Positions 22,785 to 35,733 of a stretch of 64,000 nt of DNA are shown here, piece by piece (the stretch's first letter is position 1; each line of letters opens with the position of its first letter). The notes below the pieces were generated by a model that saw only the letters and a list, made by a program, of their open reading frames with translations, searched no databases and was not told the DNA's origin. The DNA lies in contig QXEO01000411.1 of the NCBI GenBank assembly GCA_007115705.1, positions 5,929,702 to 5,993,701 of the forward strand. Direction: 5' to 3'. A program made the translations under genes and the position numbers. Source of the DNA: Dactylis glomerata. Taxonomy: Eukaryota; Streptophyta; Magnoliopsida; Poales; Poaceae.

Positions 22785-25435
22785 TGTAACACCCTACTTT
22801 TTGTAACCCAGATTTGAACCAATTTTCAATGCATGGAATTAGGGAAAAATAAAAACTTGCATTTTAATGTGTGCTTGTGTGCTAGGGTTTTTGATTTCAT
22901 GTGGTGTTTGCATGATTTCATGTGCATGTGTTTGGGTGCTATTTAAAATCTTTTTCTCCTCGGATTTCTTTTCTTCATTAATTCTTGCAAACACAAGTGA
23001 CCTAAGAGGATGTTTTCGAATTTCTTTTAGACCTTGTTGTATGAATGCATGAGAGAGAGCTATGATTGTGTGCTATTATCTTGACCTAGTGGCAAGTGTG
23101 CATGACACCAACAATCTTATTCTCTCATTTTAATAACCTTTTATTCTTGCACTCCATATTGGAAAATAGGAACTTCACAAAAACCCCATCTCTCCTCTTT
23201 AAACTCAAGATTTCGATCTAGAGTCTTGGCACATGAAACTCTCCTGTAATTCTGAGCCAATCACCACCACCCCTTGGATCAAACCTTGAACTTTTCAAAT
23301 TTCAATTGAATTTCGGCCAAACCTTTATATTCTTCTTTTCTTCTCTTTTACTCTCCCTCTCTCTCTTGCAAACCGACCAAGGAGGCAAACCATGACCAGT
23401 CACCCCTCTCTCTTCTCCCTGCACTGTAGCAACAACACCCCTTTCTCTTTGTCCCATTTGCTTGGAAGATCTTGGAGGAGCCTGAGGCAATCCACGCAAG
23501 ATTTGCACTCCATAATCTACACTCCCTCTCCACCACCCCTAGCCGAGCTCGAGTGACCTCCCAGGACCCCATCTGGCAGTGTCCCTCGAACCCTACCTCT
23601 CCCTCCATGTCTCTGGTCGCCAATGTCTGCCGGCGAGCGCCAGAGCTGGCTAGGGGCATAGGCAGAACGCCTGGCCGCCCAACCTCGCCAACCAGCTCGC
23701 CACCACCTCCACTCTGCAACCCTACCCTGCCCCGCGACCAAACAGACCCGAGCACCGCCCTATCGCATCGCTCTGACGCTGTCCCCTGCACGCCGAGAGC
23801 GCCTGGAGTGAGCCCCGCGTTCCCAGCCGTGCGTGACCGCGACCGTGCCATGCCGAGCGTATATCAGCAAGGCACCGTGACCCTTTCACCCCACGATAAC
23901 CCCTCCGAGCCGTGGCCGACCGACGCGACGGGAACGAGCTCGACCGTTCGTGCACACCCACTGAACCCGACTCGTTTCCGAACAGAACGTTAAGCCACCA
24001 ACACCGTCGACCACACCCATAGATGCAACCCACAACGCCGTCCAGAACGCACCGCCCAGACGCCCAATCGCCGACGCTCGAACCCACGTACTCCGAGCTC
24101 ACCCCCGGGATATAAAACCCACTGGAACGGCTAGAGCCTTCCCTTGGATGCCATTCTCTCCCTAACCCCTCTCCTCTCCACCCAGAGAACTAAACCGACA
24201 ACCCCATCCCCTTCCCTGGGCTGCCGAGCTCGAGGATCACCGCTGGAGCTCGGGTAGACGGTGAAGGTTGCGGTCGCCATCGACCATCTCTCTCTGCTCC
24301 CTCTCTGCACCTCTTCCTTCCTCTCCTCGATCTGAATCTCACCCAGCCCTCCGTTTTCTCTGTGGCAGCCCGTGGTCGTCGCCATCGTCAACGGAGCCTG
24401 GAGATTGTCTAGGACGAGCACGACCACCCACCTCTGCAAGATCCACTTCCTGCAGGCTTCGGACGCGGACGAGCTTCCAAGGAGACCGCCGCCGCCCTGC
24501 AGCAACCCCAGCCACCCTCGACGCCCCTCGGTGAGCATCCCCCAGCCTTCCCAGTAGCTAGGGCTAGGGTTTCGACCCCGCCTCCATCAAGAGGGAGACG
24601 ACGACCCTCCGCCGTCGATCTCAGCCTAATCGGGTAGACCACGTCGCCCCGTACCGCTTTGGCATCCCAAGCCGCTGACCGCCGGACCCCGCGTGTCAGC
24701 GATTTGAATTCGCCCTCCCGCGCCCTGGCGCCCGAGTTGGGCTGGCCCAGCTCAGATCCAGCTGAAACCCTACAGATCCAGCCCGTTTGATGTTTTTTTT
24801 CTTCACAAAACTGCTTTCAGAAATTATTTGAATCTGCTAGATTATAAAATTTGTAGAATATTCTCTAAGTGTCCAAACTTGGTGATTCAAATTTTCATGT
24901 GAACCTTACAGTATTTTCTAGCCTCCAGTACTATATGCATTATTTTTAGGACCTTAGAAATTATCTGAGATTTATTTGTTGTAGATCTAGGGTTTTACTA
25001 TCATAAATCCAAATCTAGAGTTTTATGTGATGAAAATGTTTGATTCCAATTTTCAGTGATGCCCTGTTGTAATGTGAAGCTTGAGAACTTGGTCTTGCTA
25101 TTTTAGGAGTATTGAGTTGCCTGCAGTAATTATTTTAGTGATATTTAAGTTTCACATTGTTTTATTTATTGTGCCTAGTAGGAATATTATTTTGAAGTGA
25201 TTCAAACTCTGGTGTGTTATGCATTACTGTAGCTATCTAACTTGGTCTCTGATTAGAATTTTAGGAACTACTGAAAGGTTTAGAGAATTAAATTGCTTTT
25301 CTAGTGATATGTGTGATTAGGAAATTCATTACAAATCAACCCTAGCATATTTTGGATTGATTCCAATTGGGTTGGATCTGTAATTGTGTTAGCTACCTGG
25401 TGGTATACTGGTTGCCATGCTTTGATTCTTGTTAA
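22785..25435 (+). mobile_element. 5' LTR of A, piece 1
   Basis: Starts TGTAACACCCTACTTTTTG and matches 3' LTR 56510-59093 along its length. Relative to the 3' LTR it has about 85-90 extra bases near 23790-23875. It holds the TATA box at 24111, the GC-rich leader and the donor CCCTCG/GTGAGC with GT at 24531-24532. It ends at the Helitron insertion (GTTAA). Confidence 0.9.
24111..24117 (+). promoter_or_regulatory. TATA box of A's 5' LTR
   Basis: TATAAAA in CCCGGGATATAAAACCCACT, conserved at 57770-57776 in the 3' LTR. GC-rich sequence follows, consistent with the transcription start and leader. Confidence 0.6.
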
Positions 25436-26208
25436 CTAGCAGAGTGGCCCGCGCATTTGCGCGGCTAGATTTGTGATGAGTTGTGCGCATAACTAATTTT
25501 GAGTTCCATTTGCCCTCCTTATTTTTGTTCCAATTTTTTTAGATTTTTAGTAAACTATTGAATATATGCTGAAATAATTAGGCATGAGATAATGCGCAAA
25601 ATTATATCCGTGGTAATTTTGATTGGCGGGCAAACATATTGGAAAGTATGTCTGTTAACTATAAGATACTACCTTGAATGAAAGTATACATCTTACTTTT
25701 TCAAAAAAAAAAAGTATACATCTTAGTGCTACACAAATTGTGAACTTAAGTAACCTAGTTACCAAAACTTTATGCCCTGGTTTGGTAATACTACATACGA
25801 TAATAATAAATAACTCAGCCTTTTCTTCTGCATACAATATTCAACATATTAGATGGCAAGCACTACAAATTTATTTCCCTGGCATCCATGTTCGGTCACT
25901 ATTGTCAAAATTTGTGAGGAGAATTCCTTTGTGTAGGTCCATTTCAGTGTTATATCCAGAAGGAGCAAGAGCCAATTACATCCGGATTTGGAGAAAAGCT
26001 TCTCCTCGACATGTTTCAGAACTTCAACATACTGGTACAGACGGATTTCGCCTTGGTGCATTGAACTGCTGCATGCTGGCTATCTTGTGTCCCAATGCCA
26101 CAAATGTTGCAGGTCCCTGATGTAAATATCTGTCGACCGTCCAGCTCAAATAGTCAGAGTAGTTATATCTGCATTATATAACGAAACTACCTACAATCCA
26201 CCTTAAGT

Positions 26209-26340
26209 CCAATATGGAATTACCCTACCTCGATTGCGACATGGCGTGTCGCTCTCGTCCACCGCGTCCTCTAGTCCAATATGGAATCACCCTACCTCGC
26301 CTGTGACATGGCGCGTTGCTCCTGTCCACCGCGTCCTCCA
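26209..26340 (+). repeat. Tandem 65-67 bp repeats in the outer Helitron
   Basis: Two adjacent copies (about 26209-26273 and 26274-26340) contain CCAATATGGAAT-ACCCTACCTCG and GTCCACCGCGTCCTC. A third diverged copy lies at about 28920-28985. The third belongs to a larger duplicated block (about 28900-29130) whose partner was split by the inner Helitron. Confidence 0.7.
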
Positions 26341-27089
26341 TCTTGAATTACTCATCCAATTCTTAACTTCCTATTAATGTAACAAGTAGGGTGGCCCGCG
26401 CATTTGCGCGGCTAGAGTTGTTATGTATTGTCATATTCTTACTCTTTACATGATACAATAAATAAAGTGTGTTAGATAGATATTTAGAATAAAATGAAGA
26501 CAAATTATATCATGTGAATGCCTAATTTTTATTGTTATCGCCATTAGTTGTTTGTCCTATTGGAACAGCTATTCAATTTCATATGTAGCATTTTCTCTGA
26601 CACTTCATATCGTACAAAACTTTTAATCGATTTGTGTATCTTTTCATAGATAAGCTTATTGAGAAATATATTCAACAAACAACAATGGACAATTCATGAT
26701 GTTTTTCTGTCCATCTTTGATGTCATTTTTTTCTATTCTTGCGAGCAGTACCACAATTGATGACTCAATGGTTTTGGTAAATCGACGATGCGTTAGCAAG
26801 AACTTTGCCAATTTTTTGTCTTGTTGTTGCGACAGATCCTCAAAAGAGACATTACTTAGGCCGATGCTAATTCCCAAGCATATTACACCAAAGAACTTAA
26901 TCCATGCAGCATGATTTTATGCCTCCTGAAATCTCTCAAGTTGTTTTCTTCCTGAAATATGTTGCCTTCTTCTGTTGTTCCATCTATATTTCACCAGAAA
27001 TCAAAGCCGGCAGATTTTCATGTTGTGCCGCTCATCAGAACCAAACTGTGCATATAGACGACCATGGCTACTGAACTTTCAAGTATGCC

Positions 27090-28035
27090 GACTTCAAGCA
27101 CTGGGAGTTCAAACAATTTATTTTATGAAATTGAACAATAAACTTAACGACACACGCGTAATCTGATAATAATAATGCCCAATTGATGCAAACTGCGGTC
27201 GCATGGTGGATCACCAAATTGTCTACTGCATCCTATGTTTGCCTCCTTGTGTCGCCATCGATCCAATACCTGCCTCGTGGAGTTCAGCAGTAACAGCTTC
27301 AAGCCAATTGATATCGCCAATTGTCTAGACAGACTCTCCATAGAGCTTGATGTAGATTCAAGGCGCATTGTGTGTTCATCACCTTTCTTGAGGTGAGATT
27401 TAGCTTCGTCGGAGCGAGATCGAAGTTGTTGCTTTGAGCTTATCAATCAAAGGTCGGGGATGGGATGCCAATTGCCGTCTCCAGATCCAAACATTGTCGC
27501 TCTGATTGCTGCTGCATACCCTTTGATTCCAACGCAATCTGCAAATTGAAATCGTTGATACTTCATGCACTGGGTGGTCAGTTCAAACGATTTATTTTAT
27601 GAAATTGAACAATAAACTTGACGACACGCGCGTAATCTAATAATAATAAAGCCCAACTGATGCAAACTGCGGTCGCATGGTGGATCACCAAATTGTTTAA
27701 TGCCCCCTATTTTTGCCTCCTTGTGTCGCCATCGATCCAATACCTGCCGTGTGGTGTTCAGCAGTCACAGCTTCAAGCCAGATTGATATTGCCAATTGTC
27801 CAGACAGACTCGCCGAAGAGCTTGATATAGATTCAGGGGCGTTGTGTGTTCGTCAGCTTTCTTGACGTGAGATTTAGCTTCGTCGGAGCGAGATCGAAGT
27901 TGTTGATTTGAGCTCATCGATCAGAGGTCGGGATTGGGATGCCAGTTGGCATCTCGAGATCCAAACAATGTCGCTCTGATTGCTGCTACATATCCTTCGA
28001 TTCCAACGCAATTTGCGGATTGAAATCGCTGACAT
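27090..28035 (+). repeat. Tandem duplication, period about 474 bp, in the inner Helitron
   Basis: The segment containing GTTCAAACAATTTATTTTAT at 27107 recurs at 27581 and remains alignable for roughly 470 bases (for example TGCAAACTGCGGTCGCATGG in both). The copies differ at many bases, so this duplication is older than the 204-bp one. Confidence 0.85.
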
Positions 28036-28356
28036 GTTTGATCTGAGCGAAGCAGGATCAATCATGGATTCATGGTCGAACAAAACATGTTTAGGTTTTT
28101 TGTTTCTGTCGCCAACTCGTTGCAGTGGCCTGACAATTGAGGCCAGTTGATCTGAGCCAACCTTGGTTGCTTGTCATTGCCGCCGGCGTGAATCTCAGGG
28201 ATACTCTACGCGAGAGACAATGATCCCCGTCGTCCTGTATAAATCTGTGACCCTGTCTCTATATGTACGTGTTTGTGCTGTCTAATCTGAATTTTTTTAT
28301 AAATTCGCATGGGATACGGCACCTTTTGCCTGAAAACTACTAAAAGCTATGTGTCC

Positions 28357-28764
28357 TTGACATGCACGGTAATAGCAATACTTTTTTCTAGATACGACCA
28401 GGTGTCCTTCGCATACACGTTTGAAAGCTTTACGTATCCGGTCCATTGATGTTTCCGATGGATACTTTTGAGGGACTTGCATCGACCGCGTTTGTTTTTA
28501 AATCTACACCGTTTATACATCTTAACTTTGGGATGATAAATCTCCACCGTTGGTTGTTAGTTGACATGCACGGTAATAGCAATACTTTTTTCTAGATACA
28601 ACCAGGTGTCCTTCGCATACACGTTTGAAAGCTTTACGTATCCGGTCCATTGATGTTTCCGATGGATACTTTTGAGGGACTTGCATCGACCGCGTTTGTT
28701 TTTAAATCTACACCGTTTATACATCTTAACTTTGGGATGATAAATCTCCACCGTTGGTTATTAG
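28357..28764 (+). repeat. Tandem duplication, period 204 bp, in the inner Helitron
   Basis: 28357-28560 and 28561-28764 are nearly identical (both start TTGACATGCACGGTAATAGC). Only a few base differences are seen, so this is a recent event close to the Helitron 5' end. Confidence 0.92.
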
Positions 28765-30036
28765 TTGTTTTAATAATATAATAGATTCATCGGACAAAGA
28801 TCGAAATCTAGTATATATGTATTCATTAGCTTTAAACAAATGATAGAAAATAAAATTCGATCAGTGCTTGTCATTAGCATTCACTAATCCATGAAAAAAT
28901 TATGTCACTCTACCGAGCAAAAGTACTTGAATCACTCTACCTTGCATGGGACATGGCGCGTCATTCCCGTCCACCGCATCCTCCAGCTAGAATTACCCAT
29001 CCAGTTCTTGAACTTCTTATTGAAGTATTTTGTCGGAGAAAGACTGATATCTATTACATATGTTTTCATTAGCTTTAAACAAATGCTAGCAAAAATTCAG
29101 TTAGTTCTTATCATTAGCATTCAGTAATCCATTAAAAAAATTATGTCACTGCACCGACCAAAAATTAGTTCTTCAACTGATGCATACTTAGAACAGAATT
29201 AATACACCGGTGAGAATATTAGATATTCATGGCCAGTTTGATGGTCAATTCAGTTAAAGAGATGAAGATAAAAGAAAAAATACAACCATACTCTGCTATC
29301 CTTTCTTTATTCTCCAAATCTTATCTCGTGACCACACTCTGAAATCCGTGCAACCTAGAGTTTTGACCTGCAGCAACTAATGAATTAATACGTGTGTAAA
29401 TTCTGTCAAATAAATCACAAAATAATGCGGAGAACCACCACCTGTGAATAGACCCCAAGAGCTGATGCTTTCGCCACATCTGCACGCTGCCCATGCAGCT
29501 TGTTCTGGTGGAGTGCTCCAGGCCGACGGCCTCCTCTTCAATGGCCACCGCGAGCCAAGGAAGTGGATCGCCGCGCTCCATATCGTCCGCGTGGCTGACA
29601 ACCTTGGCATAGTTGGCACAGCGGAGCAAGATAGACTGGGGGACATCGTGTGGTGGAGTGCTCCAGGATGACAGCCTCCTCTCCGATGCCTGCCGCGAGC
29701 CCTAGGACGGAAGATCGCCGCGCTCTGTCACATCTGTTTGGAAAAGCAATCGCGTCGAGAGAGGAGATAACACAGATATATATAGGACTGAGTTATCGTG
29801 GTTTGGTTTTCAGATTGCTTCTATCGTGTTGATGTTGGACATTACTTGCTTTTCAGATTGGTTGTACGTGTTGACGCCGAACATTAGCTTTGCTTTCCGG
29901 AAATCAACCTATGCTATTTTTAGCTCCGACGTGAAGCACGATAGATCTGCATCTAAATCTCTACCGTTTATACATCTGAGTTTTAGGGTGATAAATCTCT
30001 ACCATTGGTTGTTAGTTGTTTTAATAATATAATAGA

Positions 30037-31170
30037 TGCCTGCTAAGTGTTTGCCTTGTGCATGTGACCTATTTTGCTATTAGAAATTGTCTTGCTACTA
30101 TTAGGGTGATAATTCTTGTGTAAAATGGTTTCTTGTTGTATAAACTTGAACATGTTTGTTTCTGATACTCTTCGATTGAAGTGTGAAATTGCATGATTGG
30201 TGTGTGGCTTATGTATGCATGTGTGTTTATTATGTGTTATTAATTTGTTCGGTGATAGAATCATACGAAGAGTGTGCGGAGGAAGGAGAAGTATTTGAGT
30301 ACCAGGAGGACGAAGACCAGGGACTAGCCAACCAAGGAAAGCCATCTAAACTTGATGCATATCTGAATCCTATTCACTCAATTTGCAGGTTGCATAAAGG
30401 TTTACTAAATTGCATGTTTTCATATTGCTATAGCTCTTGTAGCAATTATATTGTTGGCTCATGCTCCACAGGACAATTTGATATCATCCTTTGAGATGAC
30501 CCCTTTGAACACCTATTATTTACCCTTGTAGTAGTGGCTTGTTGATTAGCAACAAAGCCCTTGGGAAACTTCTAGTGGAGCCAAAAACTCTAGGATGGGA
30601 ACACTCAAAGAAAAGTTTCGAAAATGTTTTCGAAGAGTACTATCTACTTCGATGAAATGTTTTCAAAAATATTTTGAACAAAGGTCGTTGGTCATGGAGG
30701 AAAAAGGAGTGGTGGTTTTAAAAAGGACATTGGTGATTATGTATTCACCCGGGGCAATTAAACCGTGCAACCACATTACCCCGGTATGGGATGGGGCTTA
30801 GTTTGAAGTTTATTTGCTTTAGTGCGGGGAGCCTCACACTATATAAGAGTTTGTAGGACCTCGGAATCCAGGTTGCCGCAAGGGTATGGGCAATAGTAAA
30901 TCGGGATCCTTCGGGATTTATCCGGCCGGAAGACACTTGGGTTCTCCCGCCGTGGCACTGGAGCTACACTCGAGAAGATGGAGGTAGGCTGCCAGGGTTT
31001 GCCGGGGAGGTTAACTCCACAGGGCAGGAACCCGTACTAAGGTAGGTAGATGGAAGACTCTGTTCGATTATCCAAACCCTACATACTTGTGAATGACGGT
31101 CCGTGGTGGTATCCCGGTGGATTTATCGAATCTTGTGCGTAAAGTTTACAACCTATTCGAATAGCCGAGT
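30037..31170 (+). mobile_element. 5' LTR of A, piece 2
   Basis: Continues the LTR after the Helitron (TGCCTGCTAAGTGTTTGCC), matching 3' LTR 59094-60240, and ends ...ATAGCCGAGT where B inserted. It contains exon 2. Confidence 0.9.
30259..30336 (+). other. Putative LTR exon 2 (A, 5' LTR)
   Basis: 78 nt after ...GTTCGGTGATAG. It has the same acidic frame as the 3' LTR copy; the following bases are GAAAGCC where the 3' LTR has the GC donor GCAAGCC. Its first intron now contains the Helitron. Confidence 0.45.
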
Positions 31171-32794
31171 TGTAACAACCCAAGTTTTTGGAAAATAGAA
31201 ATAAATGGATTTATTAAAAAACCAAATTTTGGAGACAACAAAAACTTTTATTTTTAATACAAGATTAATTTCTTGTCTTTTAAAACTTGTGAATTTGAGC
31301 ATTTGCTCCCATGCTTCAAATAAAAAGAGTATGAGAAAGGTTTGAAAACAAATCCTTTGAGTCCAAAGTTTTAATCGTTTAGAAAGGAAATATTTGGAAT
31401 AGAGGTAAAACCTTTATTCTCAAGAAACCTATCTTTGTTTTAAAAAGAGGAGAAGAAAATATCCCATTTCAAAAATTACTATTTCTCATTTCTCAAGTTG
31501 ACATTTCCCAAAAATGTTGGAATCAACCTTTCGAAAACTTATTTTCAAAACTTGGAAAAAACTCCCAAACGTTTTCTTTAGCCAGGTTTCGGAAAACAAA
31601 TAATTATACCTGTAAAACGTTTTTGTTAAATTGAAATAGTTTTCTAACTATAAAATTTAATGCATGGTTACATGCTAAACCCATTTGGGTCAATTGCCAA
31701 ACCTATATTAAGCAATATTTGAACTATACCATCATGCATCTCTCCACCACAACTAAGAACAAGTTACAAAGAATCAAATACAATAACGTTTGAAACAAAA
31801 ATCAACTTGGAACTCTATTTAATATTCTACCAAAGTTTGAATTCAAATAAGAGGTCATTTCCCAACTCCCTCTCATCTACAAGAAAACCAACACCTTTGG
31901 ACCAAGATTAAAACCTTTTGCACTTCATATTGCATGCATACATAGTATTGAAAATACATGTTGTTCTATGATTTCATGTGGGTTTTAATTTGTTGAGCAA
32001 TGTTTAGTTAATTCAAACTTAACCAATAGAAGCATTAGAGAAGAACCACAAAGATCCAAAGAACCAGAAGCAAGAGAAATAAAGAAAAAGAGAAGAAAAG
32101 ATGATCTAGAAAAAGTTAACCACTACCCTACTTTGGACACTTAGAATAAGAAATCTGTAACTCAAGCCAAGGTGTGATCAGTTAGTTGAGCTTGACCATG
32201 TCACATACTAACTCAACCAAGAAGTTTCCAGCAAAAACTCAAACCCTAACCTCTTCCAAAATCTGTCCAAAGTTTGAATCTGAATCATATGACAACCCCA
32301 AATTCAAATTAGCCCTGAAGCAAAACACCACCTCTTGACCTAACAAAAATTGTTTCAGACTCCCCATCCAATATAATGACCAACCCAATTTGAAGATTTC
32401 AAAAATTTGAATTTTTATTTCTTGCGAGCATTTGATCAAACAGTTGGTAGGCAAGAATCAAACAAAGTCACATTCACTATTTTGTGCAGTGCATCCCTGC
32501 ATCTCTGACGTGCCCATGACCTCCAAGCAGTGCCCTAGGCTCTCCTCTGTCGATTCCCTGTCTCCCTTGCCCAAACACCGGACGTGAGACATGGAGGAGA
32601 AGAGAAGAACACCCCAGCCCACTTCCTTGTCCCCCTCTGAACCAGACCATCCCGACCTCTCCCATCGCGCCAGGACTCACCTGCAGCACACCGCAGCCCG
32701 CAGCACCCGCCAACGCCGCCCCTCTTCACTCCCACAGCTGACACGCACAGTGAGCTGGCCGCAGATCCCCTCGCCTCCTGCTCCCTCTCTCGCC

Positions 32795-32802
32795 TATATA
32801 AA
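32795..32802 (+). promoter_or_regulatory. TATA box of B's 5' LTR
   Basis: TATATAAA in CTCGCCTATATAAAGCCTCC, with a GC-rich leader downstream; repeated at 38674-38681. Confidence 0.65.
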
Positions 32803-34241
32803 GCCTCCATTCTTCCCTGAAAAGACTCCACTCACCTCCTTCTACCTCCCAGACAAGGTCCCAAGCTCCCTCTCCCTCTCGTTCGAGCTCCCCCGTCGAC
32901 GCCGCTCCGCAGAGCGCCTCCCGTTCCCGGCGTTCTAGAGCCTCCCGCGAGCTGCCGCCTGGACGAGGTGGAGGAGGAGAAGCTCCTCCGCCGCCTAGAC
33001 ACCCTCGCCGCCGGTCTCCGCCCCCGCCGGTGAGCCTCCCCCATCGCCGTCTCCCTCCCAGTAGCTCGTTCGCGTGTTCATCGGGCTGGGGAAGAAGACT
33101 TCCCCAAATACCGTTTCACTTAATCTGACCAGCGGGGCCCATTGTCAGCTTTTTTTTTTCCTTGCAACCGCCCAGCTGCAGCCTAGTGGGCCGGCCCAGC
33201 TCAGTCTGTGTGTCCGGCCCGGATTAGAAAAAAAAGGGGATATTCGATTTCCGATTTTTGAAAAACACATTCAGATGCTTTAGTATATTTAATTTTCCCG
33301 GAGATCTACCGATCCAAATCTAGCAAATGAAAATGTTCTGGAAACCTTAGAACATAAGCTATCCAATAAAAGTAGTTTCAACACAATTAGATTTACATAG
33401 TGGTTGCAGTAAAAATAACAAAACAGGAGCTTTTCCAACTTAGAAAATCCATATCAATTAAAATAAAATTCCTAAAAATATAAATCCAACTTTAGAAATT
33501 CACAATTAGTGATGTCCATCTGCCTATGGCATTAGATCTCATTTTTGAACATTTTAAAGTAAATGCTATTTACCTATATGGTTAAATAGGCATTTGCCAT
33601 ATAGGATTTTATTAAACTCAAATCTATAATCGAAATTCTTATGGAACTCTTGTTGTTTAAACACATTTTCCAAATACCATCTGTAGGTATTGATCTTAGT
33701 CCATGTGTACTTGTAGAAGGTAATTGGGAAATTTAATCCTACATGGTAGTAATTAGAAACTCAAACTTGCACACCTATTTCAAAATAAATGGAAATGATA
33801 TGAAACCAATTCAAATCAACCACATTTCTAAATATTGATCTATAACCTTTGATCCCATTCAACTAGGATCTATAGACTCTACTTGTGGATTCAAACTTGA
33901 TCACTAAATAGTTGCAAACTAGAAATGGCTTCAATAAAAGAAAAATACTCCAAATCCTATGAAGCCTCTTTGGTTGAACCATAATCTTGAATATATACTA
34001 GTAGTATATGAACTTTGGCCAATAAGGACTTGCAAGAGATATTTCACAATTCAAAGTAAATTAAATCCTCACTTACGTCAAGAAAGTGATAGTCCCATCT
34101 GTATGAACTCAATTAAATCGAAACCACTCTCCATAGACTTCCTAGATCGCTCCCCTTACCCCAAGTATCCTTATTTGCTTGAGTATGTGTTGCTTGTAAA
34201 TTGTGTGGTGATTGTATGCTTATTTGATTTTCGACGATTAG

Positions 34242-34349
34242 ACGACAACGAGAGTAAGGAGAATGGATCCCGAAGTCAACCAAGAAATGGAGATGGAGAT
34301 CAATCAATCAAATATAAAGATGAAGACTATTTTGACTTTGCCAGGCCAG
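34242..34349 (+). other. Putative LTR exon 2 (B, 5' LTR)
   Basis: 108 nt between ...TTTTCGACGATTAG and the GC donor GCAAGCC. It is 30 nt longer than in A, D and S but in the same phase. The frame is acidic/basic mixed, with DDNESKENGS near the start and DEDYFDFARP at the end. Confidence 0.42.
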
Positions 34350-35425
34350 GCAAGCCATCTTTTGATTCATACTCCCACTACCTAGTTTTAATATTGCATT
34401 CTACTTGTTTTAAGTAAATTGCATGATTGAATTGCTAGAGTAGAATGATAGAAGTGTATTGATGTCTTGATTATCAAGAGTATCAAGCTGAGTTTATCCA
34501 ACCCTATTTAGTAGTACTATCACTCAATGTAGTTGCTTAGTCGCTAATAAAAGTTGATGCTATCTCTGGAGGAATCCCATTTGAAAGGTGGTGACTTGAA
34601 CTTGAAACTTGAGATGGGAGATTGCTCCTACCTAATGGCTTTATAAAAGAAACTAATCTTGACTAAGAACTATGAAATATATTTCTCAAATGACAACGAG
34701 TGATGTACTATGGGAGCCAATTATACCGTACGACCACATTACCCCTATATGGGAAGGGGCTTAATCCGTAGCTTGTTTATCTTAGTATGGGAGGCCTTGT
34801 ATCAAAGATTCATGGAAGGACACCGCGAAACGGTTACTTCTGGACCAGGTGGATTCCACTAACCCGGCCTCCGGGATGGGCAGAACTAGAGGCGCCGGAG
34901 CGGGGTTCCGTATCCCGGGCTCTAGGGAAGGATCCTATACTAGGATGAGCAAGTGAAAGAGTTTGTTGGATTATCTGAACCTCGCATACTTTGTGTATGT
35001 CGAACCGTGGATTTCTCCCGGCAGATGTATCGAATCTTGTGGGTAAAGTGTACCCCTCTGCAGAGGTTGTCAAACTATTCGAATAGCCGCGTCCGCGGTC
35101 ATCGACGGTTGGCAAACTGTACTTGACTTTTGTCAATAATGAAAACAACTTATGGTGAACTTGGTGAATGACATGAATTAAATTGACTTGACTTGACCTT
35201 GATGTTGACACTCTTGAAATTCCTCTTTAGATTGAACCTAGAGAACTAAACCTCTTTTCTACCGATGAACATTCTTGGGAAATAAAAATAGCATTTTGCA
35301 AATAACCCTAGTGCTTAGTCCACCATATCAACCATGCATATCTCTTTCCCCACCTTGTTTATAAGATGGTTTGCGAGTGCATCTAATGTACTCATGGCTG
35401 TGTCCCTGGCTATTAACTTGGCCAG

Positions 35426-35463
35426 ACTTGAAGGAGCAAGATCAAGAAGGAAGGACTCATTGA
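35426..35463 (+). other. Putative LTR exon 3 (B, 5' LTR)
   Basis: Follows the acceptor CTATTAACTTGGCCAG. In the phase left by exon 2 it reads DLKEQDQEGRTH then TGA 35461-35463. It is shorter than in the other families. Confidence 0.35.
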
Positions 35464-35733
35464 CGGCTTTGCGAATTAGGCTCGTTTCCTACTGTCTGCT
35501 TTGCTTGTGCGGTTGAAGCTTGACAATATGGACCCGACGTGATATTCCGCTGCATATTGATGAATTGTAAGGTTTGGTCTATACGACCACCTATGTAATT
35601 CCCTTTAATTACTATTAATGTCTATGACTGTGATATCAACTATGTTATGTAAATCACAACATTGATTCTGGGATTGTGATGGATTACATAACGGGCACTT
35701 CGAATTTGTTATCAAATTTGAGGTCGTCACAAG

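Larger units (their letters stand above)
26386..28785 (-). mobile_element. Helitron (inner), same family, 2.4 kb
   Basis: Minus-strand start TCTATTATATTATTAAAAC at 28785; hairpin CCGCGCAAATGCGCGG at 26411-26396, then GCCACCCTAC ending at 26386, so the usual CTRR end reads CTAC. Joining the flanks (...ATGTAACAA with TTCATCGGACAAAG) restores homology to the duplicated block near 29010-29040, which shows the empty site, again between A and T. Its middle holds two tandem duplications. A minus-strand frame at 26877-26656 is open but unrecognised. Confidence 0.85.
25436..30036 (-). mobile_element. Helitron (outer), non-autonomous, carrying a second Helitron
   Basis: On the minus strand it starts TCTATTATATTATTAAAAC at 30036 and ends with the hairpin CCGCGCAAATGCGCGG (25464-25449), a short spacer and CTAG at 25439-25436. 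The empty site is visible in A's 3' LTR (CTTGTTAATGCCTGC at about 59087-59101): the element sits between A and T with no duplication, as Helitrons do. Removing the inner copy leaves about 2.2 kb. No Rep/helicase frame is present. Short frames such as 29377-29671 could be captured fragments but resemble nothing I know. Confidence 0.9.
31171..35731 (+). repeat. 5' LTR of B
   Basis: TGTAACAACCCAAGTTTTTGG ... GGTCGTCACA. Parts: an AT-rich start, TATATAAA at 32795, a GC-rich leader, donor GCCG/GTGAGCC with GT at 33030-33031, a 1212-nt AT-rich intron, exon 2 at 34242-34349, and exon 3 at 35426-35463. Frames at 32535-32938 are in the GC-rich leader and match no family. Confidence 0.93.

Noticed and set aside
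23472..24000. Proline-rich frame of 173 codons in A's 5' LTR as a gene
   Set aside because: The 3' LTR equivalent carries an out-of-register deletion, and the opposite strand is equally open; it reflects GC-rich promoter/leader DNA.
25436..30036. Rep/helicase gene in the Helitrons
   Set aside because: No long frame and no helicase motif on either strand; both copies are non-autonomous.
32535..32938. Frames of 98-115 codons in B's LTR as genes
   Set aside because: They overlap on both strands in a GC-rich leader and match no family. Their perfect repetition at 38414-38817 only reflects LTR duplication.
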